Shown in pieces: positions 1-5,027 of a stretch of 5,027 nt of DNA. A model generated the notes under the pieces. That model worked only from the letters and a program-made list of their open reading frames with translations, had not been told where the DNA came from and made no database searches. The stretch is from assembly GCA_903932695.1 (NCBI GenBank), contig CAIZGZ010000213.1, positions 1 to 5,027 of the forward strand, given 5' to 3'. The position numbers were made by a program, and so were the translations under genes. Numbering within the stretch: position 1 is the stretch's first letter; each line of letters begins with the position of its first letter. The DNA comes from an uncultured Actinomycetes bacterium. Its GTDB lineage: Bacteria > Actinomycetota > Actinomycetes > Nanopelagicales > Nanopelagicaceae.

Positions 1-27
1 CGAAGATGTGAAATGATCGTCGCATGA
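1..27 (+). other. possible 3' end of an upstream gene
   Basis: The first bases could be the tail of a + strand gene cut by the window edge. Two frames are open to a nearby stop. One runs from base 1 to TGA at 25-27 and would overlap the next gene's ATG as ATGA, the same coupling seen at 2920-2923. The other ends EDVK at TGA 14-16, leaving a 7-base gap. The absence of a TANNNT box before the ATG at 24, unlike the non-coupled genes in this window, makes a co-transcribed upstream gene plausible. Only about eight codons are visible, so neither the frame nor the product can be decided, and a noncoding explanation is possible. Confidence 0.25.
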
Positions 28-668
28 TTATTGATGTCTGGGCCGATGTAGTCTGTCCGTGGTGCTTTATCGGCAAGCGTCGACTCGAGAAGGCGCTCTC
101 TACCTTCCCACACCGTGACCAGATCACTGTTCGCCACCGTGCTTTTCAGCTTGATCCAAATGCCAAAGAAGTTCTGCCAACCAGCGAACTCTTAGAGAGC
201 AAATACAACGCCACCCATGATCAGGTAAAGCAGATGCAGGCTAATGTCTGCGCGGTTGCCGACGGGGAAGGGCTTTGTTATCAGCTCGATGGCACGCTTT
301 CTGGAAACACATTTGATGCCCATCGCTTGCTCTTGTGGTCTGCCTCGATTGGCAAACAAGATGAACTCCTTGAGGCGCTCTTCTCGGCCTACTTCGAAAA
401 ATCTCGATCAATCTTTACTCATGCCGACCTCGTAAGCGTTGCGGTTTCAGTGGGGATTGATGCAGATGTCGCCGATGACATCTTGCAATCTGGGCAATTT
501 GAAGAAGAGGTCATTGAAGATCGAAACCTCGCAGCTCAACTTGGCGCGACTGGAGTCCCATTCTTTGTCCTGAATATGCGCTACGGCATCTCTGGTGCCC
601 AACCTCTGGAGGCTTTTACAGAGAGCCTTGAGCAAGCCTGGCAGGAATACCAAGCCCAACTCCAGTAG
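24..668 (+). CDS. DsbA family oxidoreductase, FrnE type (cytoplasmic)
   Basis: This 214-residue protein belongs to the thioredoxin-fold DsbA superfamily, FrnE branch. The N-terminal strand runs straight into a CPWC redox motif at residues 11-14 followed by FIGKRRLE. A helical insertion domain spans roughly 50-165. The C-terminal half of the thioredoxin fold carries GATGVPFF, whose Pro179 is the usual cis-proline facing the active site, then the YGISGAQP block typical of FrnE proteins. No signal peptide or membrane segment is present, so it should act in the cytoplasm in dithiol/disulfide exchange; the physiological substrate cannot be read from sequence. Two further cysteines, Cys76 and Cys85, lie in the insertion. 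Length is normal for the family. The ATG at 24 places the first strand correctly, and an in-frame TGA at 9-11 excludes a longer start. The gene is followed 9 bases later by the SDR gene. A 2-hydroxychromene-2-carboxylate isomerase-like role is a less likely alternative because of the intact CPWC. Confidence 0.93.
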   Translation: MIIDVWADVVCPWCFIGKRRLEKALSTFPHRDQITVRHRAFQLDPNAKEVLPTSELLESKYNATHDQVKQMQANVCAVADGEGLCYQLDGTLSGNTFDAHRLLLWSASIGKQDELLEALFSAYFEKSRSIFTHADLVSVAVSVGIDADVADDILQSGQFEEEVIEDRNLAAQLGATGVPFFVLNMRYGISGAQPLEAFTESLEQAWQEYQAQLQ

Positions 669-671
669 CCT
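666..671 (+). promoter_or_regulatory. candidate -10 box (TAGCCT) of a leaderless SDR transcript
   Basis: TAGCCT fits the actinobacterial TANNNT -10 pattern and ends exactly 6 bases before the ATG at 678, which would put the transcription start on the A of the start codon. The same spacing occurs at the yaaA and pnp starts in this window. The box overlaps the TAG stop of the preceding gene, so its first bases are partly explained by that stop. No clear -35 hexamer is visible. Confidence 0.45.
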
Positions 672-677
672 TTGGGG

Positions 678-1418
678 ATGAGCGATAAATTAGCTGTAGT
701 CACTGGTGCAAGTAGCGGAATTGGCCAAGCAACCGCGATAGCACTTTCTCAAAACGGCTATCACGTCATTGCTGCAGCAAGACGACTCGAGCGACTTGAA
801 GCACTCGCCGCGCAACATCCTGGAATCACACCAAGCGCCTTGGATATCACCGACCAAGGCTCGGTCGATGCGCTCATCCAACGGCTGGCAGGTAAGAAAG
901 TGGATCTCTTAGTTAATAATGCTGGAGGTGCATTCGATTCCATTTCCGTTGCGACTAGCGATCCCGAGATCTGGCGCAAAACCTACGAAGTGAATGTGAT
1001 CGGTACCGTCCGCATGGTGAAGGCAGTCATTCCCGCAATGGCGGGAAGCGGTGACATCGTCATCGTCTCATCAACCGCAGGCTATGCCGCTTACGAAAAC
1101 GGTGGAAGTTACGTTGCCGCCAAGAGCGCTGAGATCTCATTAGCTCGCACGCTTCGCCTAGAGCTCAACGGCTTGCCGATTCGGGTCATCGAAATCGCAC
1201 CCGGAATGGTTAAGACAGAGGAGTTCTCCAAAGTGCGACTTGGCGATGCCGCAAAAGCTGAGAAAGTTTATGAAGGTGTAGCAGAGCCGCTGCTCGCTGA
1301 AGATATCGCCGAGTCAATTCGTTGGGCGGTTACGCTGCCAAGCCATGTCAATATTGATTCGCTCGTCATTCGCCCAGTGGCGCAAGCGGCAAATCACAAG
1401 GTGCATAGAACGCTTTAA
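678..1418 (+). CDS. SDR family NADP-dependent oxidoreductase, YdfG-like 3-hydroxy acid dehydrogenase
   Basis: This is a classical short-chain dehydrogenase of 246 residues with a Rossmann fold. The cofactor loop TGASSGIG is at residues 9-16. An arginine pair at 35-36, after the second strand, favours NADP(H). NNAG is at 80-83, Asn106 is in the helix-4 motif, and the catalytic Ser132, Tyr145 and Lys149 are all in place. The C-terminal region (VKTEEFS, then TLPSHVNIDSL and a final KVHRTL) strongly resembles E. coli YdfG, which oxidises L-allo-threonine, L-serine and other 3-hydroxy acids and reduces malonic semialdehyde. That substrate class is inferred from family resemblance. An in-frame TTG at 672 would add two residues, but the ATG at 678 is preferred: it starts at the normal MSDKLAVVTG position and sits 6 bases after a TANNNT box. 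No Shine-Dalgarno sequence is present. The stop codon overlaps that of the convergent yaaA. Confidence 0.93.
   Translation: MSDKLAVVTGASSGIGQATAIALSQNGYHVIAAARRLERLEALAAQHPGITPSALDITDQGSVDALIQRLAGKKVDLLVNNAGGAFDSISVATSDPEIWRKTYEVNVIGTVRMVKAVIPAMAGSGDIVIVSSTAGYAAYENGGSYVAAKSAEISLARTLRLELNGLPIRVIEIAPGMVKTEEFSKVRLGDAAKAEKVYEGVAEPLLAEDIAESIRWAVTLPSHVNIDSLVIRPVAQAANHKVHRTL
1415..1418. other. shared TTAA palindrome forming both convergent stop codons
   Basis: The + strand SDR gene stops with TAA at 1416-1418 and the - strand yaaA stops with TAA at 1417-1415, so both stops come from one 4-base palindrome. There is no room between the genes for a conventional intrinsic terminator. The only nearby inverted repeat is a 4-bp CGCT/AGCG stem without a T-run. 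Confidence 0.9.
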
Positions 1419-2074
1419 TCGAGCGGGATAATCAGATCTAACTGCCAAGGCTGGGAACCAGCGGGCTTTGTGAGACGGGTTTGATATCTCTCGGAAGCAA
1501 TTGCGGCAAGTTGCTGCGGATCTTTGGGTGCCTTCTTCTGCAAAAGTAAGCGAGTGAGCTCACCCCGATATTTCTTGGACATATGAGTGATGACAGAGAG
1601 CTTGCCGGCCTTTAGTTGAAAGACTCTTATCGCCACGGTAATCGCGGGATCTCCTGACCACACTGTGGCATATGTTGAGGAGCGACAGTCAACAATCAGA
1701 TCCGTTTCGCTCTCATCTAATATCTGAGAGAGCGCTGACTTCCAATGCGCAGCTTTCATCTTGGCCTTGTAATAGGGGATTGAGTCGCTGGGGCGAAGCG
1801 CTCCAAAGATGGCCGAGATAATGAGCAGCTCTTTCTCACCACGTATTTGGGCGCTTCGAGAGAGCGTGTGCCAATCGAGCGCCTGGTACAAAACCCCGGA
1901 GTAGACCTCAATCGCGGGTGCGGTAGGCGCCCGTAGCAGCGCACGATCTATCTGGGTGATCGCCTCGCGGCGCAGTGAGGTGAGCTCTGAAGCGAATGAG
2001 AGCGAATCGAGTGAGAGCCGGGTTTTGGTTGCTGGTTCATTCTTGCCTTCACTGGGCGGCAGGAGTATGAGCAC
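1415..2074 (-). CDS. yaaA: peroxide stress protein YaaA (UPF0246/DUF328)
   Basis: This 219-residue protein matches the YaaA family along its length. It has LPPSEGK at residues 5-11, YSGVLYQALDW at 58-68, the block ending GALRPSDSIPYY at 91-102, VDCRSSTYAT at 128-137 and HMSKKYRGELTR at 164-175. In E. coli, YaaA is induced by OxyR during hydrogen peroxide stress, limits unincorporated iron and so reduces Fenton damage; structural work suggests a DNA-binding fold. That role is inferred here by homology. The protein is somewhat shorter than E. coli YaaA (258 residues), but all recognisable motifs are present. The start is GTG at 2074-2072, which gives the canonical MLILLPPSEGK beginning. It has no Shine-Dalgarno sequence and a TANNNT box 6 bases upstream. 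It is divergent from pnp and convergent with the SDR gene, so it is probably a one-gene transcription unit. Confidence 0.93.
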   Translation of the reverse strand: MLILLPPSEGKNEPATKTRLSLDSLSFASELTSLRREAITQIDRALLRAPTAPAIEVYSGVLYQALDWHTLSRSAQIRGEKELLIISAIFGALRPSDSIPYYKAKMKAAHWKSALSQILDESETDLIVDCRSSTYATVWSGDPAITVAIRVFQLKAGKLSVITHMSKKYRGELTRLLLQKKAPKDPQQLAAIASERYQTRLTKPAGSQPWQLDLIIPLD

Positions 2075-2080
2075 AGGAAT

Positions 2081-2086
2081 AGGGTA
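2081..2086 (-). promoter_or_regulatory. candidate -10 box (TACCCT) of a leaderless yaaA transcript
   Basis: On the - strand TACCCT (2086 down to 2081) is followed by six bases, ATTCCT, and then the GTG start of yaaA. This fits TANNNT with initiation at the first base of the start codon. Nothing resembling a Shine-Dalgarno sequence lies before the GTG, which agrees with a leaderless message. A -35 region would lie around 2104-2109, at the beginning of the divergent pnp gene, but no good match to TTGACA is seen there. Confidence 0.55.
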
Positions 2087-2092
2087 GTGCGA

Positions 2093-2098
2093 TAAGTT
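2093..2098 (+). promoter_or_regulatory. candidate -10 box (TAAGTT) of a leaderless pnp transcript
   Basis: TAAGTT fits TANNNT and is separated by six bases, AGGGCT, from the ATG at 2105. This predicts a transcript starting at the start codon. The AGGG next to the ATG is too close to work as a Shine-Dalgarno site. The box lies back to back with the yaaA box, with six bases (2087-2092) between them, so the two polymerases would compete for one site. A -35 element would fall at about 2070-2075, inside the yaaA start, and no strong match is visible. Confidence 0.55.
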
Positions 2099-2104
2099 AG
2101 GGCT

Positions 2105-2923
2105 ATGAGCGATTTATATAGCGATCCAATCGGTAGCGCAGTGTTGGCAGCGGCAAAGTTGGCCGAATTAACTGGCAAGCCAGCGCACGACGTTGCATTG
2201 GTGATGGGTTCCGGTTGGATCTCAGCAGCGGATGCGCTCGGTACTCCCACCCATGAATTCTTGGCGACAGAGCTGCCAGGTTTCTTGGCACCGACAGTAG
2301 CTGGCCACGGTGGTGTGATTCGTTCGTATGATCTGCAGGGCGCAAACGGTCTCATCCGCGCATTGGTCTTCCTTGGTCGCACACACTTGTATGAGGGTAA
2401 GGGAGTCGAGCCGGTAGTTCATGGTGTTCGCACTGCAGTGAAAGCCGGTTGCAAGGCGGTAGTGCTCACCAATGCTTGCGGTGGTATTAATCGCGATTTC
2501 TCAGTTGGACAACCAGTACTCATTCGCGATCACATCTCACTCACTGGAGTAAGCCCACTCATCGGTGCTGACTTCGTCGATCTGACCGATCTCTACAGCA
2601 AGCGCATCCGAGCAATTTTGCGAGAAGAGGATCCATCGCTTGCAGAAGGTGTGTATGTGCATTGGCGCGGACCTTCATATGAGACGCCAGCTGAAATTAA
2701 CTTTATGCGCACCATCGGTGCCGATCTGGTCGGAATGTCGACCGTCCCAGAAGCAATTGCAGCTCACGCACTTGGCGCGGAAGTTCTTGGAATCTCATTG
2801 GTAACCAATGCGGCTGCGGGTGTAACCGGTGAAAAACTCAGTCACGAAGAGGTGATGGCTGCAGGCAAAGCGGCAGCGGGCAAGATGGGTGAGCTCCTGA
2901 GCAAGGTATTGCACAAAATATGA
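2105..2923 (+). CDS. purine nucleoside phosphorylase, trimeric (PNP/MTAP family)
   Basis: This 272-residue enzyme cleaves purine (deoxy)ribonucleosides with phosphate into free base and (deoxy)ribose-1-phosphate in the cytoplasm. The family blocks appear in order. The phosphate loop GSGW is at 35-38, with Ser36 matching human Ser33. GHGG is at 67-70, GRTHLYEGKG at 91-100 (His94 corresponds to human His86) and LTNACGG at 121-127. GPSYETPAEI is at 189-198, with Glu193 matching human Glu201. GMSTVPEAIAAH is at 210-221, and VTNAAAG follows with Asn235 matching human Asn243. Both base-binding residues, Glu and Asn, are those of 6-oxopurine (inosine/guanosine) specific trimeric PNPs rather than MTAP. 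Length is normal. The ATG at 2105 is supported by the TANNNT box 6 bases before it. The stop TGA overlaps the next gene's ATG. With the adjacent mutase and deoC it supplies pentose phosphates from purine nucleosides. Names used for such genes include punA and deoD; I leave the symbol open. Confidence 0.95.
   Translation: MSDLYSDPIGSAVLAAAKLAELTGKPAHDVALVMGSGWISAADALGTPTHEFLATELPGFLAPTVAGHGGVIRSYDLQGANGLIRALVFLGRTHLYEGKGVEPVVHGVRTAVKAGCKAVVLTNACGGINRDFSVGQPVLIRDHISLTGVSPLIGADFVDLTDLYSKRIRAILREEDPSLAEGVYVHWRGPSYETPAEINFMRTIGADLVGMSTVPEAIAAHALGAEVLGISLVTNAAAGVTGEKLSHEEVMAAGKAAAGKMGELLSKVLHKI
2920..2923 (+). promoter_or_regulatory. ATGA stop/start overlap coupling pnp and mutase
   Basis: The TGA stop of pnp at 2921-2923 overlaps the ATG of the mutase at 2920-2922. 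Such overlaps usually indicate one mRNA and re-initiation by the terminating ribosome. No TANNNT box lies 6 bases before this ATG, in contrast to the three starts with their own promoter candidates, which supports co-transcription. Confidence 0.85.
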
Positions 2924-4632
2924 TCACGCCCGAACTTCGTGCCGAAGTAGAGGCTTGGATCGCACTCGATCCCGACCCTGCTACCCGCGAAACTCTTCGC
3001 GCTTGGCTTAGCGCCGGGAACGAAGCGGAGCTACGTTCGGCATTCTCTGGTTTTCTTCAATTTGGAACCGCCGGACTTCGTGGACCAATTGGCCCCGGCC
3101 CTTCTCGCATGAATCGTGCGGTTGTTGGACGCGCCGCTGCGGGAATCGCTCGCTATATGAAGGCCCGCGGTTTAACCTCGGTCGTTATTGGTCGCGATGC
3201 TCGCCACGGATCCGAAGATTTTACGCAAGAGAGCGCTGAGATATTTTCTGGCGCCGGACTGACCGTCTACATCTTGCCTCGCCCACTTCCTACGCCAGTT
3301 CTCGCCTATGCCGTCCGCCATCTTGGTGTCGATGCAGGTGTCATGATTACCGCGAGCCATAATCCGCCTCAAGATAATGGGTACAAGGTCTATATCGGTC
3401 CAAGCGCGGACGGGGTCAACTACAACGCATCTCAGATCATCTCGCCAACGGATTCCTTCATCTCTGCCGAAATTGCGACAGTCGATGCACAATTGCCACG
3501 CGGAGAGCAGTGGATTGATCTCGACGATTCGGTTCTTAACGCATATGTTGAAAAGACCGCGGCGATTGTCGATCAGGTTTTTCCAAGCAAAGTTGTCTAT
3601 ACCGCCATGCACGGAGTGGGCACCGAGACGGTTCAAGCAGTCTTTCGTGCCGCCGGTTACCCAGATCCAATCTTGGTGACAGAGCAGACCGAGCCAGATC
3701 CAGATTTTCCAACCGTTGCCTTTCCAAATCCAGAAGAGCCAGGTGCAATTGATCTAGCTATCGCTAAAGCTCGCGAAGTAGATGCAGATATTGTCATCGC
3801 AAATGATCCCGATGCTGATCGTTGTGCAGCAGCGATTAATCAACCAGGTGTTGGTTGGCGCATGCTTCACGGTGATGAGATTGGCGCTCTCTTTGGTCAG
3901 TACATCGCCTCAACAATGGGAGAGCGGTTACAAGATAAGGCTTTCGCAAATTCAATCGTCTCCTCATCACTCTTGAGACGGATTGCGCATCGACATGGCG
4001 TCGCCTTTTACGAGACCTTGACCGGCTTTAAATGGCTAGCAAAGATTGAAAACTTAGCCTTTGGATATGAAGAGGCGATCGGCTATAGCGTCGACCCATC
4101 GACTGCAAATGATAAAGATGGAGTGAGCGCAGCTCTGCTCTTGGCTCATATTGCAGGTGACCTCAAAGCGCGCGGTTCGAGCGTTGCAGAGTACCTCGAT
4201 CAGATCTGGGAAGAGTATGGCTACTTCCGTACCGAACAGATTTCCATTCGGGTAAGTGAGCTATCCCAGATCACGACGACGCTCGAAAAATTGCGAAGCG
4301 CTCAACCAAAGAGCATCGCCGGACTAGATGTAGAGAAATTTGACGATCTAGAACGTCCAAAAGATGGCCTGCCGCCAACAAACGGTCTGCGCTTTTTCTT
4401 GGCTGGAAACGTCCGAGTCATTATTCGCCCAAGCGGTACCGAACCTAAGGTGAAGTGTTATATCGAGGTAATCGTGCCATCTGGTTCGGCTAGCGATAGA
4501 GCGATTGCTGAAGCCACAATCGCTCGGTTAAAGCCTGAGTTGACTACGCTCCTGAACCAAAGCGAGCCACAAACTCTTCGAGCATCGCTTGCGTCCCACT
4601 TGCACCGGAACGAGTCACACCCGCATCCATAA
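2920..4632 (+). CDS. phospho-sugar mutase, PGM2-like; probable phosphopentomutase
   Basis: This 570-residue member of the alpha-D-phosphohexomutase superfamily has all four domains. FGTAGLRGPIG is at 48-58. The phosphoserine loop TASHNP is at 144-149, with catalytic Ser146, followed by DNGYKVY. The metal loop DPDADR is at 296-301, the sugar-binding YEEAIGYS at 383-390 and the phosphate-binding RPSGTEPK at 503-510. GFKW near 369 and DKDGVSAA near 398 resemble human PGM2, which acts mainly as a phosphopentomutase. Directly after a purine nucleoside phosphorylase and facing deoC, it most likely interconverts (deoxy)ribose-1- and 5-phosphate. Phosphoglucomutase or phosphomannomutase activity remains possible. 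Translation is probably coupled to pnp by the ATGA overlap at 2920-2923, since there is no well-placed Shine-Dalgarno (an AAGG ends 13 bases upstream). The last 24 or so residues after TTLLN are low-complexity and His/Ser-rich, do not resemble family sequence, and are antisense to deoC. Confidence 0.94.
   Translation: MITPELRAEVEAWIALDPDPATRETLRAWLSAGNEAELRSAFSGFLQFGTAGLRGPIGPGPSRMNRAVVGRAAAGIARYMKARGLTSVVIGRDARHGSEDFTQESAEIFSGAGLTVYILPRPLPTPVLAYAVRHLGVDAGVMITASHNPPQDNGYKVYIGPSADGVNYNASQIISPTDSFISAEIATVDAQLPRGEQWIDLDDSVLNAYVEKTAAIVDQVFPSKVVYTAMHGVGTETVQAVFRAAGYPDPILVTEQTEPDPDFPTVAFPNPEEPGAIDLAIAKAREVDADIVIANDPDADRCAAAINQPGVGWRMLHGDEIGALFGQYIASTMGERLQDKAFANSIVSSSLLRRIAHRHGVAFYETLTGFKWLAKIENLAFGYEEAIGYSVDPSTANDKDGVSAALLLAHIAGDLKARGSSVAEYLDQIWEEYGYFRTEQISIRVSELSQITTTLEKLRSAQPKSIAGLDVEKFDDLERPKDGLPPTNGLRFFLAGNVRVIIRPSGTEPKVKCYIEVIVPSGSASDRAIAEATIARLKPELTTLLNQSEPQTLRASLASHLHRNESHPHP
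4544..4632. other. 89-bp convergent 3' overlap of mutase and deoC
   Basis: The + strand mutase stops with TAA at 4630-4632 while the - strand deoC stops at 4544, so 89 bases code on both strands. The mutase frame places its third codon positions opposite deoC second positions, and its second positions opposite deoC wobble positions. DeoC sequence in this stretch is conserved (phosphate-binding loop and last helix), whereas the mutase tail is not family-like. The tail is therefore probably a by-product of deoC coding. There is no room for a terminator between the genes. Confidence 0.85.
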
Positions 4633-5027
4633 AGGAGAGGAGCATATCTAAGCTCTTCACTCCACCTGCGCTCTTCACATGCACCTTAGGTGAGACGCTG
4701 GCTCGCATCAGTTGCACATCTTCGAGCACTGCACCAGTAGGTGCAAAGCCGGTGGAGGTCTTTACATAGTGACCACCTGCTGCCTCAACGAGCTGGCATG
4801 CTTTTACGATCTCTTCCTTTGTGAGGTAGGCGTTTTCGAGGATTACTTTGACATGGTGTGGGGCGGCTGCAGCAACGACTGCCGCAATCTCATCCTGAAC
4901 TTCCTGATAGAGCCCAGATTTCATCCAGCCGATATTCATGACGACATCGATCTCTACTGCGCCATTAGCTACAGCATCCTTAGTTTCAAAGACTTTAGTG
5001 GCAGTCGTGCTCGATCCATGAGGGAAG
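4544..5027 (-). CDS. deoC: deoxyribose-phosphate aldolase DeoC (5' end cut by window)
   Basis: The visible 160 C-terminal residues are a class I deoxyribose-5-phosphate aldolase, a TIM barrel that splits deoxyribose-5-phosphate into acetaldehyde and glyceraldehyde-3-phosphate. The frame is open to the window edge, starting FPHGSSTT. Numbered from there, EIDVVMNIG holds Asp27 (E. coli Asp102) and VKVILENAYL follows at 59-68. KTSTGF holds the Schiff-base Lys89 (E. coli Lys167) and VKSAGGV holds Lys118 (E. coli Lys201). The final SGASGT is the phosphate-binding loop. All catalytic residues are intact, so it should be active. An ATG at 4939 is internal and is not the start, because it falls within the conserved barrel. 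The missing N-terminus is probably 60 or more residues. The gene ends with TAG at 4546-4544, inside the convergent mutase gene. It completes the nucleoside-degradation route although it is on the opposite strand. Confidence 0.95.
   Translation of the reverse strand, partial: FPHGSSTTATKVFETKDAVANGAVEIDVVMNIGWMKSGLYQEVQDEIAAVVAAAAPHHVKVILENAYLTKEEIVKACQLVEAAGGHYVKTSTGFAPTGAVLEDVQLMRASVSPKVHVKSAGGVKSLDMLLSFMDAGVTRSGASGTQAMLEEFVARFGSGA

Noticed and set aside
672..677. TTG start two codons upstream for the SDR gene
   Set aside because: It adds only Met-Gly before MSDKLAVVTG, has no ribosome binding site, and the ATG at 678 has the TANNNT spacing seen at the other non-coupled starts.
1411..1425. 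CGCT/AGCG inverted repeat at the SDR/yaaA junction as a terminator
   Set aside because: The stem is only 4 bp, with a 7-base loop and no following T-run on either strand, which is expected by chance.
1948..2382. 144-codon - strand open frame across the yaaA/pnp divergent region
   Set aside because: It is antisense to well-conserved pnp and out of frame with yaaA, and its composition (Arg/Pro/Ser-rich) shows no family motif. It is a shadow of the real genes.
3172..3636. 154-codon - strand open frame inside the mutase gene
   Set aside because: It lies wholly antisense to the catalytic region of the mutase, with no recognisable domain and no promoter of its own.
4634..4657. GAGC/GCTC inverted repeat just after the mutase stop as a terminator
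   Set aside because: It is a 4-bp stem with an 8-base loop and no T-run, and it lies inside deoC coding sequence.
4544..4939. deoC beginning at the ATG at 4939
   Set aside because: The frame continues open to the window edge with conserved DeoC sequence (FPHG, GAVEIDVV), so this Met is internal.
1..5027. CRISPR, tRNA/rRNA, insertion sequence, riboswitch, toxin-antitoxin or defence system
   Set aside because: No repeat array, no cloverleaf-like or rRNA sequence, no transposase or terminal inverted repeats, and virtually no noncoding space in which such elements could lie.

Overview
This is a gene-dense stretch of bacterial chromosome from what looks like a free-living actinobacterium with a compact genome. 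The base composition is close to 50% G+C by eye, which is low for that phylum. Evidence for the assignment is the kind of genes and their grouping (trimeric-type purine nucleoside phosphorylase, PGM2-like phospho-sugar mutase and deoC side by side), the lack of Shine-Dalgarno sequences, and apparent leaderless promoters with a TANNNT -10 element. The freshwater low-GC actinobacterial groups are an attractive guess, but the window alone does not prove it. I see no mobile element, CRISPR array, RNA gene or defence system.

Left part (1-1418, + strand): a cytoplasmic FrnE-type DsbA-family dithiol oxidoreductase with a CPWC active site, followed 9 bases later by a short-chain dehydrogenase closely resembling YdfG, an NADP-dependent 3-hydroxy acid dehydrogenase. 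Its stop codon shares a TTAA palindrome with the stop of the convergent yaaA.

Middle (1415-2104): yaaA, on the - strand, encodes a peroxide-stress protein of the UPF0246/DUF328 family and starts with GTG. Only 30 bases separate its start from the divergent purine nucleoside phosphorylase gene. That gap holds two back-to-back TANNNT boxes, each exactly 6 bases from the start codon it faces.

Right part (2105-5027): purine nucleoside phosphorylase and a phospho-sugar mutase are coupled by an ATGA stop/start overlap. Deoxyribose-phosphate aldolase (deoC, truncated by the window edge) converges on them from the - strand. Together they make a salvage/catabolic route: nucleoside to base plus (deoxy)ribose-1-phosphate, then to the 5-phosphate, then deoxyribose-5-phosphate to acetaldehyde and glyceraldehyde-3-phosphate. 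The mutase is therefore best read as the phosphopentomutase of this pathway. Its last 29 codons and stop lie antisense to the end of deoC.

All but about 65 bases are assigned to coding sequence, and there is no gene-free stretch over 30 bases. The genes are ordinary families. The notable points are architectural: repeated leaderless-type promoter spacing at every gene that is not translationally coupled, and an unusually long 3' overlap between two functionally linked genes.
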